From: Cladochytrium replicatum | Lineage: Eukaryota > Chytridiomycota > Chytridiomycetes > Cladochytriales > Cladochytriaceae | Assembly: GCA_025526935.1 (NCBI GenBank) | Contig: JAHLKD010000029.1 | Location: 403,969 to 467,968, forward strand | Direction of reading: 5' to 3' | DNA length: 64,000 nt | In this document: piece by piece, positions 11,973 to 23,969 of the stretch | Layout of the letters: each line of letters opens with the position of its first letter | Position numbering within the stretch: position 1 is the stretch's first letter | Translations under genes and position numbers: made by a program | The notes under the pieces: model-generated | Told to the model about the DNA's origin: nothing | Databases searched by the model: none | What the model saw: the letters and a program-made list of their open reading frames with translations, nothing else

Positions 11973-13060
11973 CTACTCGCCCATGTTCAACCAGCTCCTC
12001 ATCATCTTGATTGCATCACCTTTCTTCTTCTGCTTCGAGCATATCAGCCCACTCCTTCGCCACCACTCAATAACTTCCGTGTTACCGCTTCGCCAAACCG
12101 CCTCCAACGTATCATCCGATCATTTCAGTTCCAATCCGCTGTTTCTCCACCAATCCAGCACAGCAACGTGCCCGTTCTCACTCGCAAAAGGCAAAGCATA
12201 CACACTGAATTTGAGGGGGAATGCGGTGCACTTCCACCTCTCGAATTCGTGAACGTGACCGTTCTTGCTAGCGTAGTCCTTTGTCTGATCCGTCCATTTT
12301 ATGGGAAGTCCGCTATTCTTCCACCACTCGAGCACATCGACATGCCCATGCTTGCTCGCCATAGGCCACCAACACATTGTACTTTAATTCAAGTCCACTC
12401 TGTCTTCACCACTCAAAGACAGCGAGATGACCCTCAATGCTCGCAAATCCCATCGCCTTTGCGCGCCACAGCATGTTAAGATCACGCGCCTTCCACCATT
12501 CCAAAACATTCGTGTGTGCGTATCCACTCGCTTTGTCCATTGCACCCGACGTGCAGGGCATTGGGGCTCTTCTCTCCTTGTACATATCAAGCACTCCGAC
12601 AAAACCACGCTCGCGCCAAGTGCACAGAGATAACTGGATCGATCAGTCAGATCTGTACATGACGCCTCCTTAAGCGCGCCGCGGCTCTGAACGCGACATT
12701 CGGTTTGTCGCACCAGCGTCCCAGCAGGATAAGAAAGTAGTCGATGAGTTCAAACGCTAGAGCCGTAGGAGAATACAACTGTTGCAGTCGTTCTGTGGAA
12801 CAAGCGGAATCGTCCGAAAGGTTGTCGTAAGAAGATAACACGAAGAGCTGGTCCAGAAGTCATCCAAAATGCCGGTTAGAATATCTCTTGTAGAGGACGA
12901 AGTGTCCGAAGGCACAAGCGAGCCTGATGTAGCGTATTGTTCAGGATAGACGCCTTGAAGGTGGTATATAGCTCCAAAGTCCAACTCCAGGTAATCGGTC
13001 CAATAGGCATCGCTGTTATTGGACATCATCGACATGTTTTGGTGGCACATGAAAATTTTC
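11973..13060 (-). pseudogene. Decayed ankyrin-like repeat gene ('GHVDVLEWW' type)
   Basis: Minus-strand frames contain repeats of the form ASKHGHVDVLEWWKNSGL, ASENGHVAVLDWWRNSGLEL, NTEVIEWWRRSGL and HTNVLEWWKARDL. This is an ankyrin-like repeat of about 32 residues with a conserved Trp-Trp pair that I associate with large chytrid families. The repeats are split over at least two frames, an in-frame TGA follows SGLELK, and the N-terminal region (12.7-13.06 kb) is out of frame with them. I therefore call it a pseudogene. A matching plus-strand relic lies near 49.8-50.3 kb. Confidence 0.65.
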
Positions 13061-14430
13061 CCCCTTAACAATCACATTGTAATTTCGGCGCGCCGGCTGG
13101 GCAGAACCAACAAAGGAGACGGCAGAAATGAATAGCGCTATTTTGGCCCTTATTAATAGTCAAACAAGATCAGAGATTATCACTCTTTTGTTGACTTCTG
13201 TATGTCATACGCAGAACTGAAGCTTCCTTGCACACGCGGCTTCATCAACCAGTCAAAAGAACTTTCTTTCCACGAAGAGTTGATTTGAATCAGAGAAAGT
13301 ATAATTAGGCGACGAAGACCATGCACTTGTGTAATTTCGGCTCGGTTTCACCCAGCTGCGGCTAGCTTCAGCCTTCCTGAGACCCCTGATCACGCCAGTC
13401 CGTTGAGACAATTTCGTTAAATCTCGAGACCAACCCACCCAAGCGGAATCGAATGATTGTCATATGCCCAAAGCCGCCCGACATTTGCAATTTAGTGTGG
13501 GAATCACACGGTTCAATCAGGAATGAAGATGGCGATTGGTCGAATATGGAACCATCAGTGTAGAATTTCGTCGTAGGCAGGTAAGATCAGATAAGAGGTA
13601 CTTGTTCAATGTATTGGAAGCTTAAGACTCACACCTTTTATAGGTTCTCCCATTCCCAACAAAGCCTCCCTTAATTTGTCCTTGCCACGTCAGCAGCGGC
13701 GCTCTCCTTCCTCCTTTGGTAAGTCCCCTTCAAGTTTGCTGGTGATCCGGAATTTTCTGGAACGCTGGCTTTTGAAGTTTTCGTCGAAGAACATGAAGCC
13801 GAAATAAAAACAAAAATGAAAATTTTGGATAACAACAAAGCTAGCGTCGTGGGTTAAACCACTAGCCACTCAACATCATGTCGCAAGTGCGATTCCGAGG
13901 ATCAACAATAATCCTGTTGTTATCCTCAGCCGAACTTTTTCTTTTTGAAAGTAAAAACAAAGAAGGAAAACTTTTATGAACGAAACAACACTCAACAATC
14001 AGTAGAAATAATGATTCCGACAAATATCGAGCACGACCCTTCCCGTGCTCCGACTCTCGAACGTAGCAGATATTCATCTCTGCAATCGCAAATGCAAGAG
14101 AAGTTCCTCCCACGAACGAGTATGTATGCCAACAATCTCTCTTCCATACTTCTTGTCCCAATTTCCTTACAAAAATCCATTGAGATCACAGAAGGGTAGC
14201 GAATGCCAGCAACACAGAAAATGCAATTGGCACAAATCGGATTGTGGTCTTTGCGGTCTGCTTATATCCTTCCTCTTCATCGGTCTTTGGAGTTTCGTTA
14301 CAGGGTGCATACATTTTAAAATGAAAAATTCCAGAACACTCCATACTACGCATGCAAAAGAACTATTCACATTCACGACACAAGATCAATTGAGAGCAAA
14401 AGCATGAATCACTTTGAAACAATGAATGTG
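13061..14430. other. No convincing gene; possible small spliced exons
   Basis: Around 13.52-13.73 kb there are splice-like signals: gcag followed by GTAAGATC, then tttatag, an open stretch, and a GTAAGTCCCC donor. No protein family is recognisable and the first open frame is only about 17 codons. The remainder (13.8-14.4 kb) holds short frames on both strands without coding character. Confidence 0.3.
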
Positions 14431-15370
14431 TCACTTCAACTGCCGTTCGGAATCTTCAATTGATTGCCGTATCACAACGAGCTGCTTTTCGTAAATTTTG
14501 GGAAGATACACACGGTCGTGTTCCACTCTGTTGGTAATTCGAACGGCTACGTCCTCCAGAATTCTAATGTTCCTGTTCGTATCCTTGCTCGTATCTTGCT
14601 GTTCGCTGTTGCTGCTTTGCAGCTCTTCGAGTTGTCGGGCAAGCTCCTTCTTCTGTACTTCGAAAGAGGATATCTTATTCTTGTAGGCTCCAATATCCTT
14701 CTGCTTCCTCTCTGCAACATTCCTTTCGACCTGGCGTGCCTTTGCCTCGAAGTCCCGTTGCTCATCCCCCATGCGATCAGTAAAGAGCTTCACATTGGCT
14801 TCCAGTTCCGCCGTATACTTCTCGTGCTCCTAGAGTTGGTGCGGTAATTCCGAGTGTGCCGAGGCACAAAGCCAGCCAAGCGTAAAAAACCTCCATCCAA
14901 GTCTTCTTCGTGGGAGGGGGGAGATTCAAACAGTCAAAAGTGTACTTCGCTGGTGTGAAGGAGGTACATATCCGTAAGACGTTGAGCTAGGAAGAGCCAC
15001 GTAATCTTACCATTCTCGACGCACATGCCGGGGGCATAACCATTGGCTTTGGCATTCGGATATGTGGAACAGAATTTCACTTTTAGTACGCTGATGATGC
15101 TGTCAGAATAAGGTAGAACTCACCATTCTGCGATGCAAAGCTGTTATACATAAAGTTTGTTTTCTGGGCACGTGTCGCTTTATGTTGACCAGATGGAAAT
15201 GAAGCAACAGCTATGGTACGTCCGGTATTCAGGTCGCGTCCACGATTGGGGGGAATAGGAGGTGACACAGGTTCCGTGATCTTGACGATGAGAGCCATGG
15301 CGAAGAGCGTCGCAATGACAGTAGCCAAGGCAAGAACAAACAATTCCTCGCCGAAGATGTAAATGAGCAT
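14431..15370 (-). CDS. Single-pass membrane protein with coiled-coil domain, unknown family
   Basis: Four exons join in phase: complement(14431..14829, 14891..14949, 15011..15079, 15124..15370), encoding 257 residues. Residues about 8-31 (EELFVLALATVIATLFAMAL) form one hydrophobic segment, probably a signal anchor. A short linker leads to a Cys-containing stretch (KFCSTYPNAKANGYAPGMC, then YTFDCLNLPPPTKKTW). The C-terminal half is a strongly heptad-like, highly charged helix (for example NVAERKQKDIGAYKNKISSF, KKELARQLEELQSSN). Three cysteines beyond the membrane segment suggest an oxidising compartment for that part. I do not recognise a family. Clean phasing across three introns supports expression. 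Confidence 0.7.
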
Positions 15371-16636
15371 TTTGGTGAGATCTAATGACGTTGCAAGATA
15401 TTGTGAGTGAGTGTACAGTTGACGCGTAAAACACGGTTAAAAGCGTCTCGTCTTCGTTGGGGTACATATATACTACCTTATTGATGCGATTAGAGACGCG
15501 ATTAAAAACGATTCCAGCGCGATTCTAACGTGTCATGGATAGGTTGGAGCGCGAATTGGAGCGATGGGGTAAGGGGATAGACGCGTACTTACCAAAAGGG
15601 TAACGTTGGTGAGGGTCAACGCCACACGTTTGGCTGCCCTTTATAGGGAACGGGAGCGAAAGAGACGATGATTCTGGTGATAGAGGATATACGGTATCGA
15701 GAATAATAGTTTGACCAGGAAGAAGGTAGAAGTGGCCGCAGGGTTTATTTTAGTTACCTTTTGGCGATCCGAGTCGTCGAGCGGCGTCGTGTGCGGAGAA
15801 TCAGGTGAAATTTGGAAAGGAAATACAGCTGGGATTAGCCGACGTACAGCAAGGGGCTCTGGCCTTTGGCGACTGACTTTGAGGACGTGCAAAAGCAGAT
15901 TATTGCATGTCTTCAAGCGTCTGCTGTTTGCATTTTAATACAAGCATATTGAGAGGTGAAAGATGAATCTCACAAAGATATATCGATCAGCCATGAGTGA
16001 GAGGCAAATGTTGCTAGTTGGATTTTGTGGAATGATGCTGAGTGCCGTTGACGCATCATGGAAGATCGATTAAAAGCAGAATAGATCGAGAATATAGGAA
16101 TATCTAGGATGTAGATTGCAGTTGATGACCGCTGAAACATTGTGATGGGATGTCAAAGTTTGAAAGATAGATGAGTTAAGTCCAGGATCGCAAGTCGTTG
16201 TGAAAGATGACGAGTGTATATTGAGAGTGTGATTGGAGTTCGAGTGACAGGGCAATCACACAATGTGTAATGTGTGTGGATGTAAATATTGGAGTATGTG
16301 AGCCACCACTGTCAATGACGGCTCGGTGGAAGAAAGCTTCCCACGGGCTTGGATTAGGGAATAGTAAGGCAGACCATATAATTGAAATAGATAGAAATAA
16401 CAGAAATAAAAATAGAAGAGAAGAGAATCACAGATTCTATCCGTCGATACCGCCTCCAATCAACTCCTCCTAGTTACCACGTTTATACTAAAATGTAAGG
16501 GCTGCAATTAGAACCGATGGGAGAGTGTTGCAGGAATCTTCAGCCGCATCGGATCTGAAAATACCATACGCAGAATTCTGAGCTTGCCCATCCAATCACT
16601 TCCCGTCTCCGCTCTCTGAGTGACCGTCGGCTCCTC
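15371..16636. other. Intergenic; no gene seen
   Basis: Only short opposite-strand frames occur. The first few hundred bases should contain the promoter of the membrane coiled-coil gene. No RNA gene or repeat was recognised. Confidence 0.4.
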
Positions 16637-17363
16637 ATGCGGGTCCAGTTTGTCGTCAGTGCTACGTCCATCGCCCTAGCAAATGACATTGCTTATGATC
16701 TCTTGAAGCATCACTTTTGGTGTGTGCACTTTCATCTCGGTGTACTACCACCAGCTCGCTTCCAAACGTGGGCTGATTGCTCTTCTCACAAAGACTCTCG
16801 AGACCCTCGCCTCCCTCCCGTCTCCAACCACATTCCATCCGTGCCAACACCTTCACAGTGCTGCTACGCTTACCTGGGCTAGCCGTCTGGGTTCTACACC
16901 ACTTTGTTCACGCACTCAGGAATAAAAGCAACCCGCGTTTGGACAAGATCAAGTAGAACCCCGCATTTCCTCGTCATCCTTGGAGCCGCTCAAGTACAGC
17001 CTGCATTGTGGAAGGATTACCTCGGCGCAGCAGTGTGGGCGTTTAGATTTATTTACGAGGCAGTTGCGGATGCTCAGAAGGACGTGTGGGCACGACGCAG
17101 GTTGTTGATGAAGGCGGACGACGAGCCGTTCATTCAGAACAGAGTAAGTTGCGCGATCGCGTTTCGCGCACTACTTTGGCGAGTTGGACACTGTGGAAGG
17201 GTGTGTACGTTGCTTCGTTGGGGCTGTTTGCTAACCCTACCGTCAGGGGGCAGCGCAGGCTTACTACCCGTCGTGGAACTGGCTTGCGGCGGCATCAAAT
17301 GTCCCGTTGACCGACAGACACCACAAGAAACTCCACGGCAACAACCCTGACTACATCAAATAA
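16637..17363 (+). pseudogene. DUF1295 / steroid-reductase-like membrane protein, frameshifted
   Basis: Pieces of the DUF1295 (3-oxo-5-alpha-steroid 4-dehydrogenase-like) family appear in order but in different frames. They are TLTWASRLG near 16.87 kb, RNKSNPRLDKIK near 16.92 kb, WAFRFIYEAVADAQKDVW near 17.04-17.09 kb (the family's 'E-ADaQK' signature), HYFGEL near 17.17 kb (from the RHPNYFGE motif), TLWKGVYVASLGLFANP, and finally NNPDYIK before a stop at 17361-17363. No splice sites explain the frame changes, so this is most likely a decayed gene. Confidence 0.6.
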
Positions 17364-19193
17364 AAGAAGGAAACTCGATGTTCTTCCCGAAGCTGTGGTA
17401 GATATAGTTTTCTTGGATGTTATTTTTTTTTCCCGTTTGTACTTCTGGACTTGAACCTTCTAGGCTGCGAGCCTCATTTGCAATATGCAGGTGGTATTCA
17501 AACTTTTAACAAGCTATTTGATGCTGCAACTGTGGCATCTCATTGCTATGAGGTGGAAGTTAAATTTCGTTGATGAAATATGGATGTTGGGTAGAGAATC
17601 ACCCTGTGATTAATTTCTAATTTGCTCAACAAGGAGAAAGTTGCAAAGAAAGAAGGGAAGGCAAAAACAGTAAGAGCATCTGCTACAACAAATAGTGGCA
17701 CTGCTATTCATACTATGGCGGCTTTTATGCACAGAAATCCTATTATGCTGTTTTAAGCCAATGTTATTAATCCGGAAACTAATTATATGTTTGACCACCT
17801 ATCTGTATGCATGTGACATCAAAGCACATGTTTAATCTGAACCACTTTATCAGACGGTGCACAAGAATTTGGATATTGTAGTAAATAAAAGGCTGAATTG
17901 TGTTTTTTCAAAACAAATTGGAGCAAAATCGACATCCCAAGAAACCCGACTACCTCAAGCAACATATTCCAGCAAGCACCCAAGGCTCAACTTTGTCACA
18001 TTTTGACAACAGAATTATGAGGAAACGAGGGCAGATCCGTTTTCAAAGCGAAGTGGAGCAAAATTGCCACACCAGGAAACCTGACCACATCAAGTGACAT
18101 TTCAGATGAGCACATCATCAGGCTGTCCTCTTTACTTTTCTCTTCATCGCAGCCAACACGTTTCATTTGTGCGGTGACCCTTCTGTAAACAGATCCTCAA
18201 GTCACACAAGTTCGCAGATTTTCCTGCACAAATTGTTGACAGTGCTTGTCTGATCGTTCCAGAACTGGTGTACTGCACTGTACGTGCAAGCACGCACAGT
18301 TCTCAGGGAATGCAACAATTCTCAGTTGTCACTGTTATGCTCCACCAAACAAAGATTAGAGCAAAGATGAAAAGGGTTCTGTGTTGCGGACTTTTTGGTG
18401 ATTTGAGTATTGTTTCTCAGGTCATATAGATCATGTTGAGCACAATTGGTTCTGTGCCAGTTGAGGTTAACAGCAGTCTCTCAAGGTCTTCAAGATAGCC
18501 AAATTCTTGCAGCAGTGACAGCAATAGCGGTGCAGTTATTAGTAAAGAAACAACATTGGTATCTGGGTTAACATAAAAAGAGAAACAAAACAAGGTTCAA
18601 ACATGTGCTTTGTGAAATCAGCTTGGAAAACAGCGCTAGACCATTGATTGTGGTCTTAACTGTTTGTTAAGTCAACAATCTTCGTTGACAAATCACAGAA
18701 CAACATCTCAACACCTTCATCTAACATGAGAGTCCAAATATCTGATGGCAGTGTGGACCAGTCCACAGCGTGTTCAGTCAGCTGTACGTGACGAACCTCC
18801 TGCCTCATATCTCACTCTCCGGACTGTTGTTCTAGAGCGATTCGAGCTTGTCAATGTGTATACATGCCTCAGCCTGGTCAGGCATTTTGAGTCTCAATCT
18901 CAAGTTGCGCACCACCCCACAGGAAACCAGCGTGACCTGTACACCAGGAAACACCTTGCTGTAATCACAGAAGCCCACCTGATGTTCATCCTGGCTCTTC
19001 ACACGTACAGAATACATGTCCTGAATCATTTGTCGTCACTCGATGGCCATACCTCCCAGCAACCCTCCACACATCCCTAAATCGACGCCATGCACTTCCC
19101 TCATGATGTTGAAGGCTGCCTCAGTGTGAAAGGAAACCCAAGAAAAGTGCTTTAAGAGCTCTAATAGACTATGTACCCTGTTGAAGGACAATG
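17364..19193. other. Repeat-derived region without an intact gene
   Basis: Short frames only. At 17.90-18.10 kb there is a diverged internal duplication: QNRHPKKPDYLK and, about 40 codons later in the same frame, QNCHTRKPDHIK. It does not look like a host gene. The rest is AT-rich and unassigned. Confidence 0.4.
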
Positions 19194-19280
19194 TGTTAAA
19201 AACCAAGGGCTTCTCCTAGCAGCTGTAGGGCTTTTTTAGCTGTACTGTAGCTAGCACAACAGCTCCAGGTTCCGTCTCTT
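19194..19280 (+). repeat. LTR-like repeat fragment, same family as 61785-62197
   Basis: The sequence begins TGTTAAAAACCAAGGGCTTC and is nearly identical for about 87 bases to the left end of the element inserted in the hAT transposon at 61785. The shared string tagctgtactgtagctagca is an example. Similarity ends near 19280, so this copy is truncated or diverged. Confidence 0.75.
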
Positions 19281-20851
19281 AGCCCAGTTGAATATGGGGT
19301 AATGATAAAGCAAAATTGCCTTGTTGCACACAAGCACTCTGTGGCTAATACAAATCAAGGCTGGGATGCAGCTGGTGTGTATCAAAATCAATGTTGAGCT
19401 TGCTGTATATTGCAATGAAAGAAGTAGGAGGGCGAAAATGTGCAGGGTAGTCAATCACTTCCTCTTGATCTGAGTGTGAGTGTGTTTGTGTCCGCTGCAT
19501 GCCTTCGCCAGCCTTTGCCTTTGCTCCGGTCTCCTGATGAGGTCATATTATTATGCTAATATTAGGAACGATTATTTACAGACACCTTTAAAGTGCACCT
19601 TGCACTGTCTCACAGAGCCACACTCTTGGTTCTCTTGGAGGAATCACGCCTCTCTAAGTTAGCGCGTTGATGCTATGGCTTTGTAAGGTAATATACTTTT
19701 TGTGCCAAACTGAGCAAATTTTGCCGAAGTCCACATTGAACCCAGAGATTGACTGCCGAGACTGATTGGGCGAGACACTCGCAATGTGCTTTACGGAGCA
19801 CAGGCAACGGAGGTCTCTGGAGCGACTTAGACGCCAACTCAAAGAGTTCATGAAGAAAGGACACTCAGTTCAATGCAATCTATCCTTTGGTGTAGATCTA
19901 TTCTCTCTTGACTTGCGACACGGGCAGCTCCCATTCCATACTTTGGTAAATCGTGCTTCCCCTGTAGTGGACTGTTCTCAACTCAAACTCATCAATGATT
20001 TCATAGCTCACTTATCTCCAGCAAGTACTCCCCTCCTGAGGCGGCTAGTGAGTTGTTCATTCCAGCAGGTACTGACTTCAATGATATTGAATGTATCACA
20101 TCATCAAAACATGAGGTGAATGACGTTAAAAATTTGTGATCATGATGAAACCTTGGACAGCCTTCCTTTCTCATCCTCTTGGCGAGCGCTATAACTAGCT
20201 GTTTCTACTCTGGACACCAAAGCCTGACAGATACTAGTGAAATTGAGTATGATTTTGAAGAAACCAATGACGAAACGTCACCACATGAGCAGAAGCATTC
20301 AATCATTGAAATGTCTACCACAGACCTGCAATTTGATGCACACCCAATTTCAGTTGCCTATCACTTAATAGCATGCGCTGAATCTGAGCCGAATCTGGAC
20401 ACATCAAGTGGTAATCACAATGAGAAACTGACCATCCAAACAGTCAGCCCAAACGAGCGAGATCACACTCTGAAGGCTACTTGTAACTTGACTTAACTCC
20501 TAACTACCACAACCACAACCAAAAGAAGAATACCATCAACCGTTCATTTTCCGACATCCTGCACATACAAACCAAGCCTGCTTGCGTCGTGAATGGGTCA
20601 GAGAACTTGGATTGCAACTCGACTGCGCACCGACATGCCGTTCCAGAACATTCCAACCACAACAATCTTTCCGACTTCGTTGAATGGAGGGACAATGTCA
20701 CTGGACAAGATGACAACAAGGCGTGGGAATTTTACAATTTTTGGACAATCCCACCATGTTTCCCGATTTCACACACCACTACATAGATTCTTGCGGAATT
20801 GCGCTTATCAAGAAAGCAACATTCAAAATTGTGACAAAACCACCTCAGTAT
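19281..20851. other. No gene recognised; probable transposon debris
   Basis: Open frames of about 100-120 codons at 19.77-20.12 kb and 20.18-20.50 kb on the plus strand have no family I can name. They lie between two retro-element fragments and may derive from one. Confidence 0.35.
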
Positions 20852-20952
20852 AAAGTTGGCAATCTCATTTGGCTCGATACTCAGAATTTCCGCACCAGCC
20901 CAAGCATTCATGAAGATTGGTGATCCGAGCACCGAATGGTTCTTCAGGAGGG
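20852..20952 (+). repeat. Ty3/Gypsy integrase C-terminal fragment with rearranged junction
   Basis: Reads NLIWLDTQNFRTSPSI on the plus strand, the integrase C-terminal GDLVWLD-N-RT motif. It is followed by unrelated sequence ending ggttcttcaggaggga. The same arrangement occurs at 28032-28146 with high similarity, so both derive from one rearranged parent. Confidence 0.7.
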
Positions 20953-21774
20953 AATTGCTGAATTACCCAGGCGTGACACAATTTCAACTCAAAGGGCACA
21001 ATGGCAAGACCCACTTTGAGTCCCTTTAAGCCAAATGCTAAGGGATTCAGCTCCACTTGTCTCTGCCAGAAATTTGCTTCGTAACCAACAGGAGCCTTCA
21101 TTGCAGCATCAAAATGGTACCCTTTTTATTCCATTCTTGCGAGTAACTAACAAAATTTTCTTCCATAGAATACTCAACCATGGCCCGAAAGCGGATAATC
21201 AGTCCAATCTAGGTTCTAGGTTGCAATCAACCAGTCGCAAATAATGTTTGCTATCTGTTCTGCATCTGTTGCCCTCTGGTGGCCTTGTTGCCATAATTGA
21301 TATGAATACAGAACTTTAAATGAAACATTTGAAAGCTGTACAGCTTTGTCCAACCAAAAGAGCTGTTGAAAAAACATGAGTTTATTGGGATTTTGAGTCC
21401 ACAAAGAGAAATTTTGGTTTTAAAAGCCAATTTTGACAAGTGTGGGATTTAATAATGAACAGCATCCCTCGGGCCTGAGAATTGAACATAGAGGACATCT
21501 GAAAGACCCAACAGTTGAAATTTCATGGGTCTCGCCAGTCTGATCTCCTGGATATGCCACAGACAATTCCGAGTTGAACTGACCATGATTAAAAATCCAT
21601 TACAAGAAACATGGAATATGTCCAAGTTTGCTCACAAATTTCACCGAAAGTAAGAAAGCGAGCAAGCAATCAAGCACGTCTGTTCAAAAATATACTACAG
21701 CCATTTGTACAATCTACCATCCCAATCTACAACCGCATCTCCCTTGCCCGGTCCCAAAAACAACTATTCTCTTC
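20953..21774. other. Repeat-derived, no gene seen
   Basis: Short frames on both strands. Nothing is recognisable beyond proximity to the Ty3 fragment. Confidence 0.35.
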
Positions 21775-23880
21775 CTACCTCTCATTCACATTTTCTCCAT
21801 CCAACCCCAGCCCCAACCCATTCCCACCCCATGGAACAATTCCACCATCTCCACCAACCTCTTCCCTCTTCGGCTCATAAGGCGGCAAATCCTCAATCCC
21901 AATAACCCCCGCAGCAACTCCTTCCCCCGCAACCAACAAATTTGCTGCCGTAAGGTCATAACCTCCACCCGACCCCGGTGGAGCCGCAATAGGGGACAGC
22001 ACCCACCGCAACGGTACCACAGGCGCGATTCCAGATCCATTGAACGGCTGCGCGACAACACCGCCTGAACCAGACCCATGGAACGACACCGCTCTCTCCA
22101 CGCTGGGGAACTGCACCGTCGGCGACGAAACCGAAAGCACTGACGTCGGCCTTCTCTGAAGCGTTACTGCACCACCACCACCGTGCCTCGAATGCCGTCG
22201 AAACACAGTGTGGTTCTGTCGTGGGCCCCACACTCCTCCCCACGCAACGCTCCCTGGTCCACTTCCTTCCCATTCGTCCTCGGGGTCTTCGACCAGCACC
22301 TCCGATTCAAACATTCCCAATGAAGAGCTGGATCTCACTCCAGCACATTCGAGCGCGTAACTGTACTCACGGATATAGTCGGTGCCGACGTACATCGTAA
22401 GTGGAACTTCATAAGTCGACATTCGCCCGTCGAAATGCACAACGGAAAATTCGACCGCGTGGGTAATGTCGAGGCCGTTGAAGTTGCCGCTCGGGTTCAC
22501 GCCTTTCACTGGGTCCAGATCGACGGGCTCGGACGAGATCGAGGTGCGCCGGATAAAGTTCGGCGCGGAGTTTGGCGGCATCGATGGTGACCAAGATGGG
22601 AGAATGGTGTTGATGAGTTCAGAGTGCAGCCAGCCGGTTTCGTATGTGCCGACGGCAGTGTGGATCGGTATTCGGCGGGTATGGATTGGCACTGTTGGTG
22701 GGCCGGACGTGCGTTCGAGTAGAGTGATGATGAGACGCATTCGACCATCTTGCATCGTCGAGGGCGACAACGTTGATGAAGGCGAAAATGTTGATGGTGG
22801 TGTTGGAACCCGGTCCATTGTGGCGGCTGTATGATCCAATGTTGGAATTGGAACTGGAGATGCAGAAGCGCTGGCGACAGGGGTTGCGTCTGGAGTTGGT
22901 TCTTTGTATATATTGCAGGACCAACGGATGGGAAAAGGCTGGTTCGCAATGGCCGTTCTGAAATGGCTAATGCTGTATTGAACCTGTAAAAGCCGATGAT
23001 TAGACTGCCATGCTGATGACCTGTGTATGCTTTCTAACGCACCTGTCCATAAAAGTTCGACGGGCCATCGACCCAAACGAAGGGTTCGCGGGAGCTGGGA
23101 ACTCCTGCATGTAAAATGGAGAACTCCTTCACCACAGTCTTCGCGACTGGCTCAACCACTTCGACACGCACAACCAATGTATATGAAACCTTGGCTTCTC
23201 GAACATCCTTTCTCGACGCTGGATTTCCTCTCACTTGAAGCCGAAGTGATGGGGTGGCCGTGCGCAGCGAGTGTGCGACAAATGCGAAATTTTCGAGATG
23301 TGGTGACGAAACAGGTAGTGGAAGTGGCGAGATGTTCAAAACGTGCGACTCAAGAAGTTCTGTTGTTCCAGAGTAAGAAGACAGGGCAGTCGCCAGAGAC
23401 GGCGGAGAACTCATTGGCGAATGACGTGAGAGTGTTGTTGATGTGGTTTGAGGTGGAGACAACGTTGCATTCCGTGACAATGTATATGAAGATGATGAAG
23501 ATGGTACAGAGCTACTTGCAGGGAGTGGGAGTGTAAGGGGAGTTGGAAGGTTTGTTGGAGTAATTGGTATTGACGATGGTGGAGTGGTATTAATTGGAGT
23601 TACAGACGTAGGAAGCGTGGAGTTGCAGTAAATCTCAACCGAAAAGTTGTTGATGGTGACAGGGCGAGCGTACGACAGGAGTATGTGGCCGGCGACAATG
23701 ATATTGCTCGTTTCTAGTTTCGCGAAATATATTCAACGGGCATGCTTCATGGTAAGCGCCTCGTGCTTTCTTACCCATATCTCTTGAAAGGAACGCATCA
23801 CCGTGACCGCGTACAGGAGCCAAGTCGATGGAAACAGGATCAGGAGTAAGTTTGCTCTGCAAGCCCTTGAAAAAGGACAT
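21775..23880 (-). CDS. Arrestin-related trafficking adaptor (ART-like)
   Basis: Three exons join in phase: complement(21775..22983, 23043..23713, 23775..23880), encoding 661 residues. The start MSFFKGLQSKLTPDPVSIDL is chosen because the conserved part begins there. An in-frame ATG 13 codons upstream is possible. The N-terminal arrestin fold is suggested by NIIVAGHILLSYARPVTINN, a typical 'G-v-L-l-kP' strand, and by VSYTLVVRVEVVEP and QYSISHFRTAIANQPFPI. The C-terminal half has MRLIITLLERT and a Gly/Ser-rich tail with DLPPYEP, a PPxY motif that binds WW domains of Rsp5/Nedd4 ubiquitin ligases. Such adaptors bring Rsp5 to plasma-membrane transporters for endocytosis. Two Ser/Thr/Pro-rich linkers interrupt the fold. 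Family-level confidence is good; the cargo is unknown. Confidence 0.8.
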
Positions 23881-23969
23881 TGTTTTCCTTATTAGCATAA
23901 AATAATAGACATCAGTCATTGCTAATCCGTGAATTTGGGCGGATAAACCTTCTTGATGGGTGGTTTGGC
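23881..23969. promoter_or_regulatory. Very short head-to-head intergenic region (adaptor / cyclin)
   Basis: Only 89 bases lie between the inferred start codons of the arrestin-like gene (minus) and the Pho80-type cyclin (plus). If both starts are right, the untranslated regions or promoters must overlap. The cyclin N-terminus is the less certain of the two. Confidence 0.35.

Noticed and set aside
13845-13905. tRNA-like stretch (ggttaaaccactagcc and gattccgagg)
   Set aside because: Box-like strings are present but no cloverleaf could be folded on either strand and the B-box is not in the right place.
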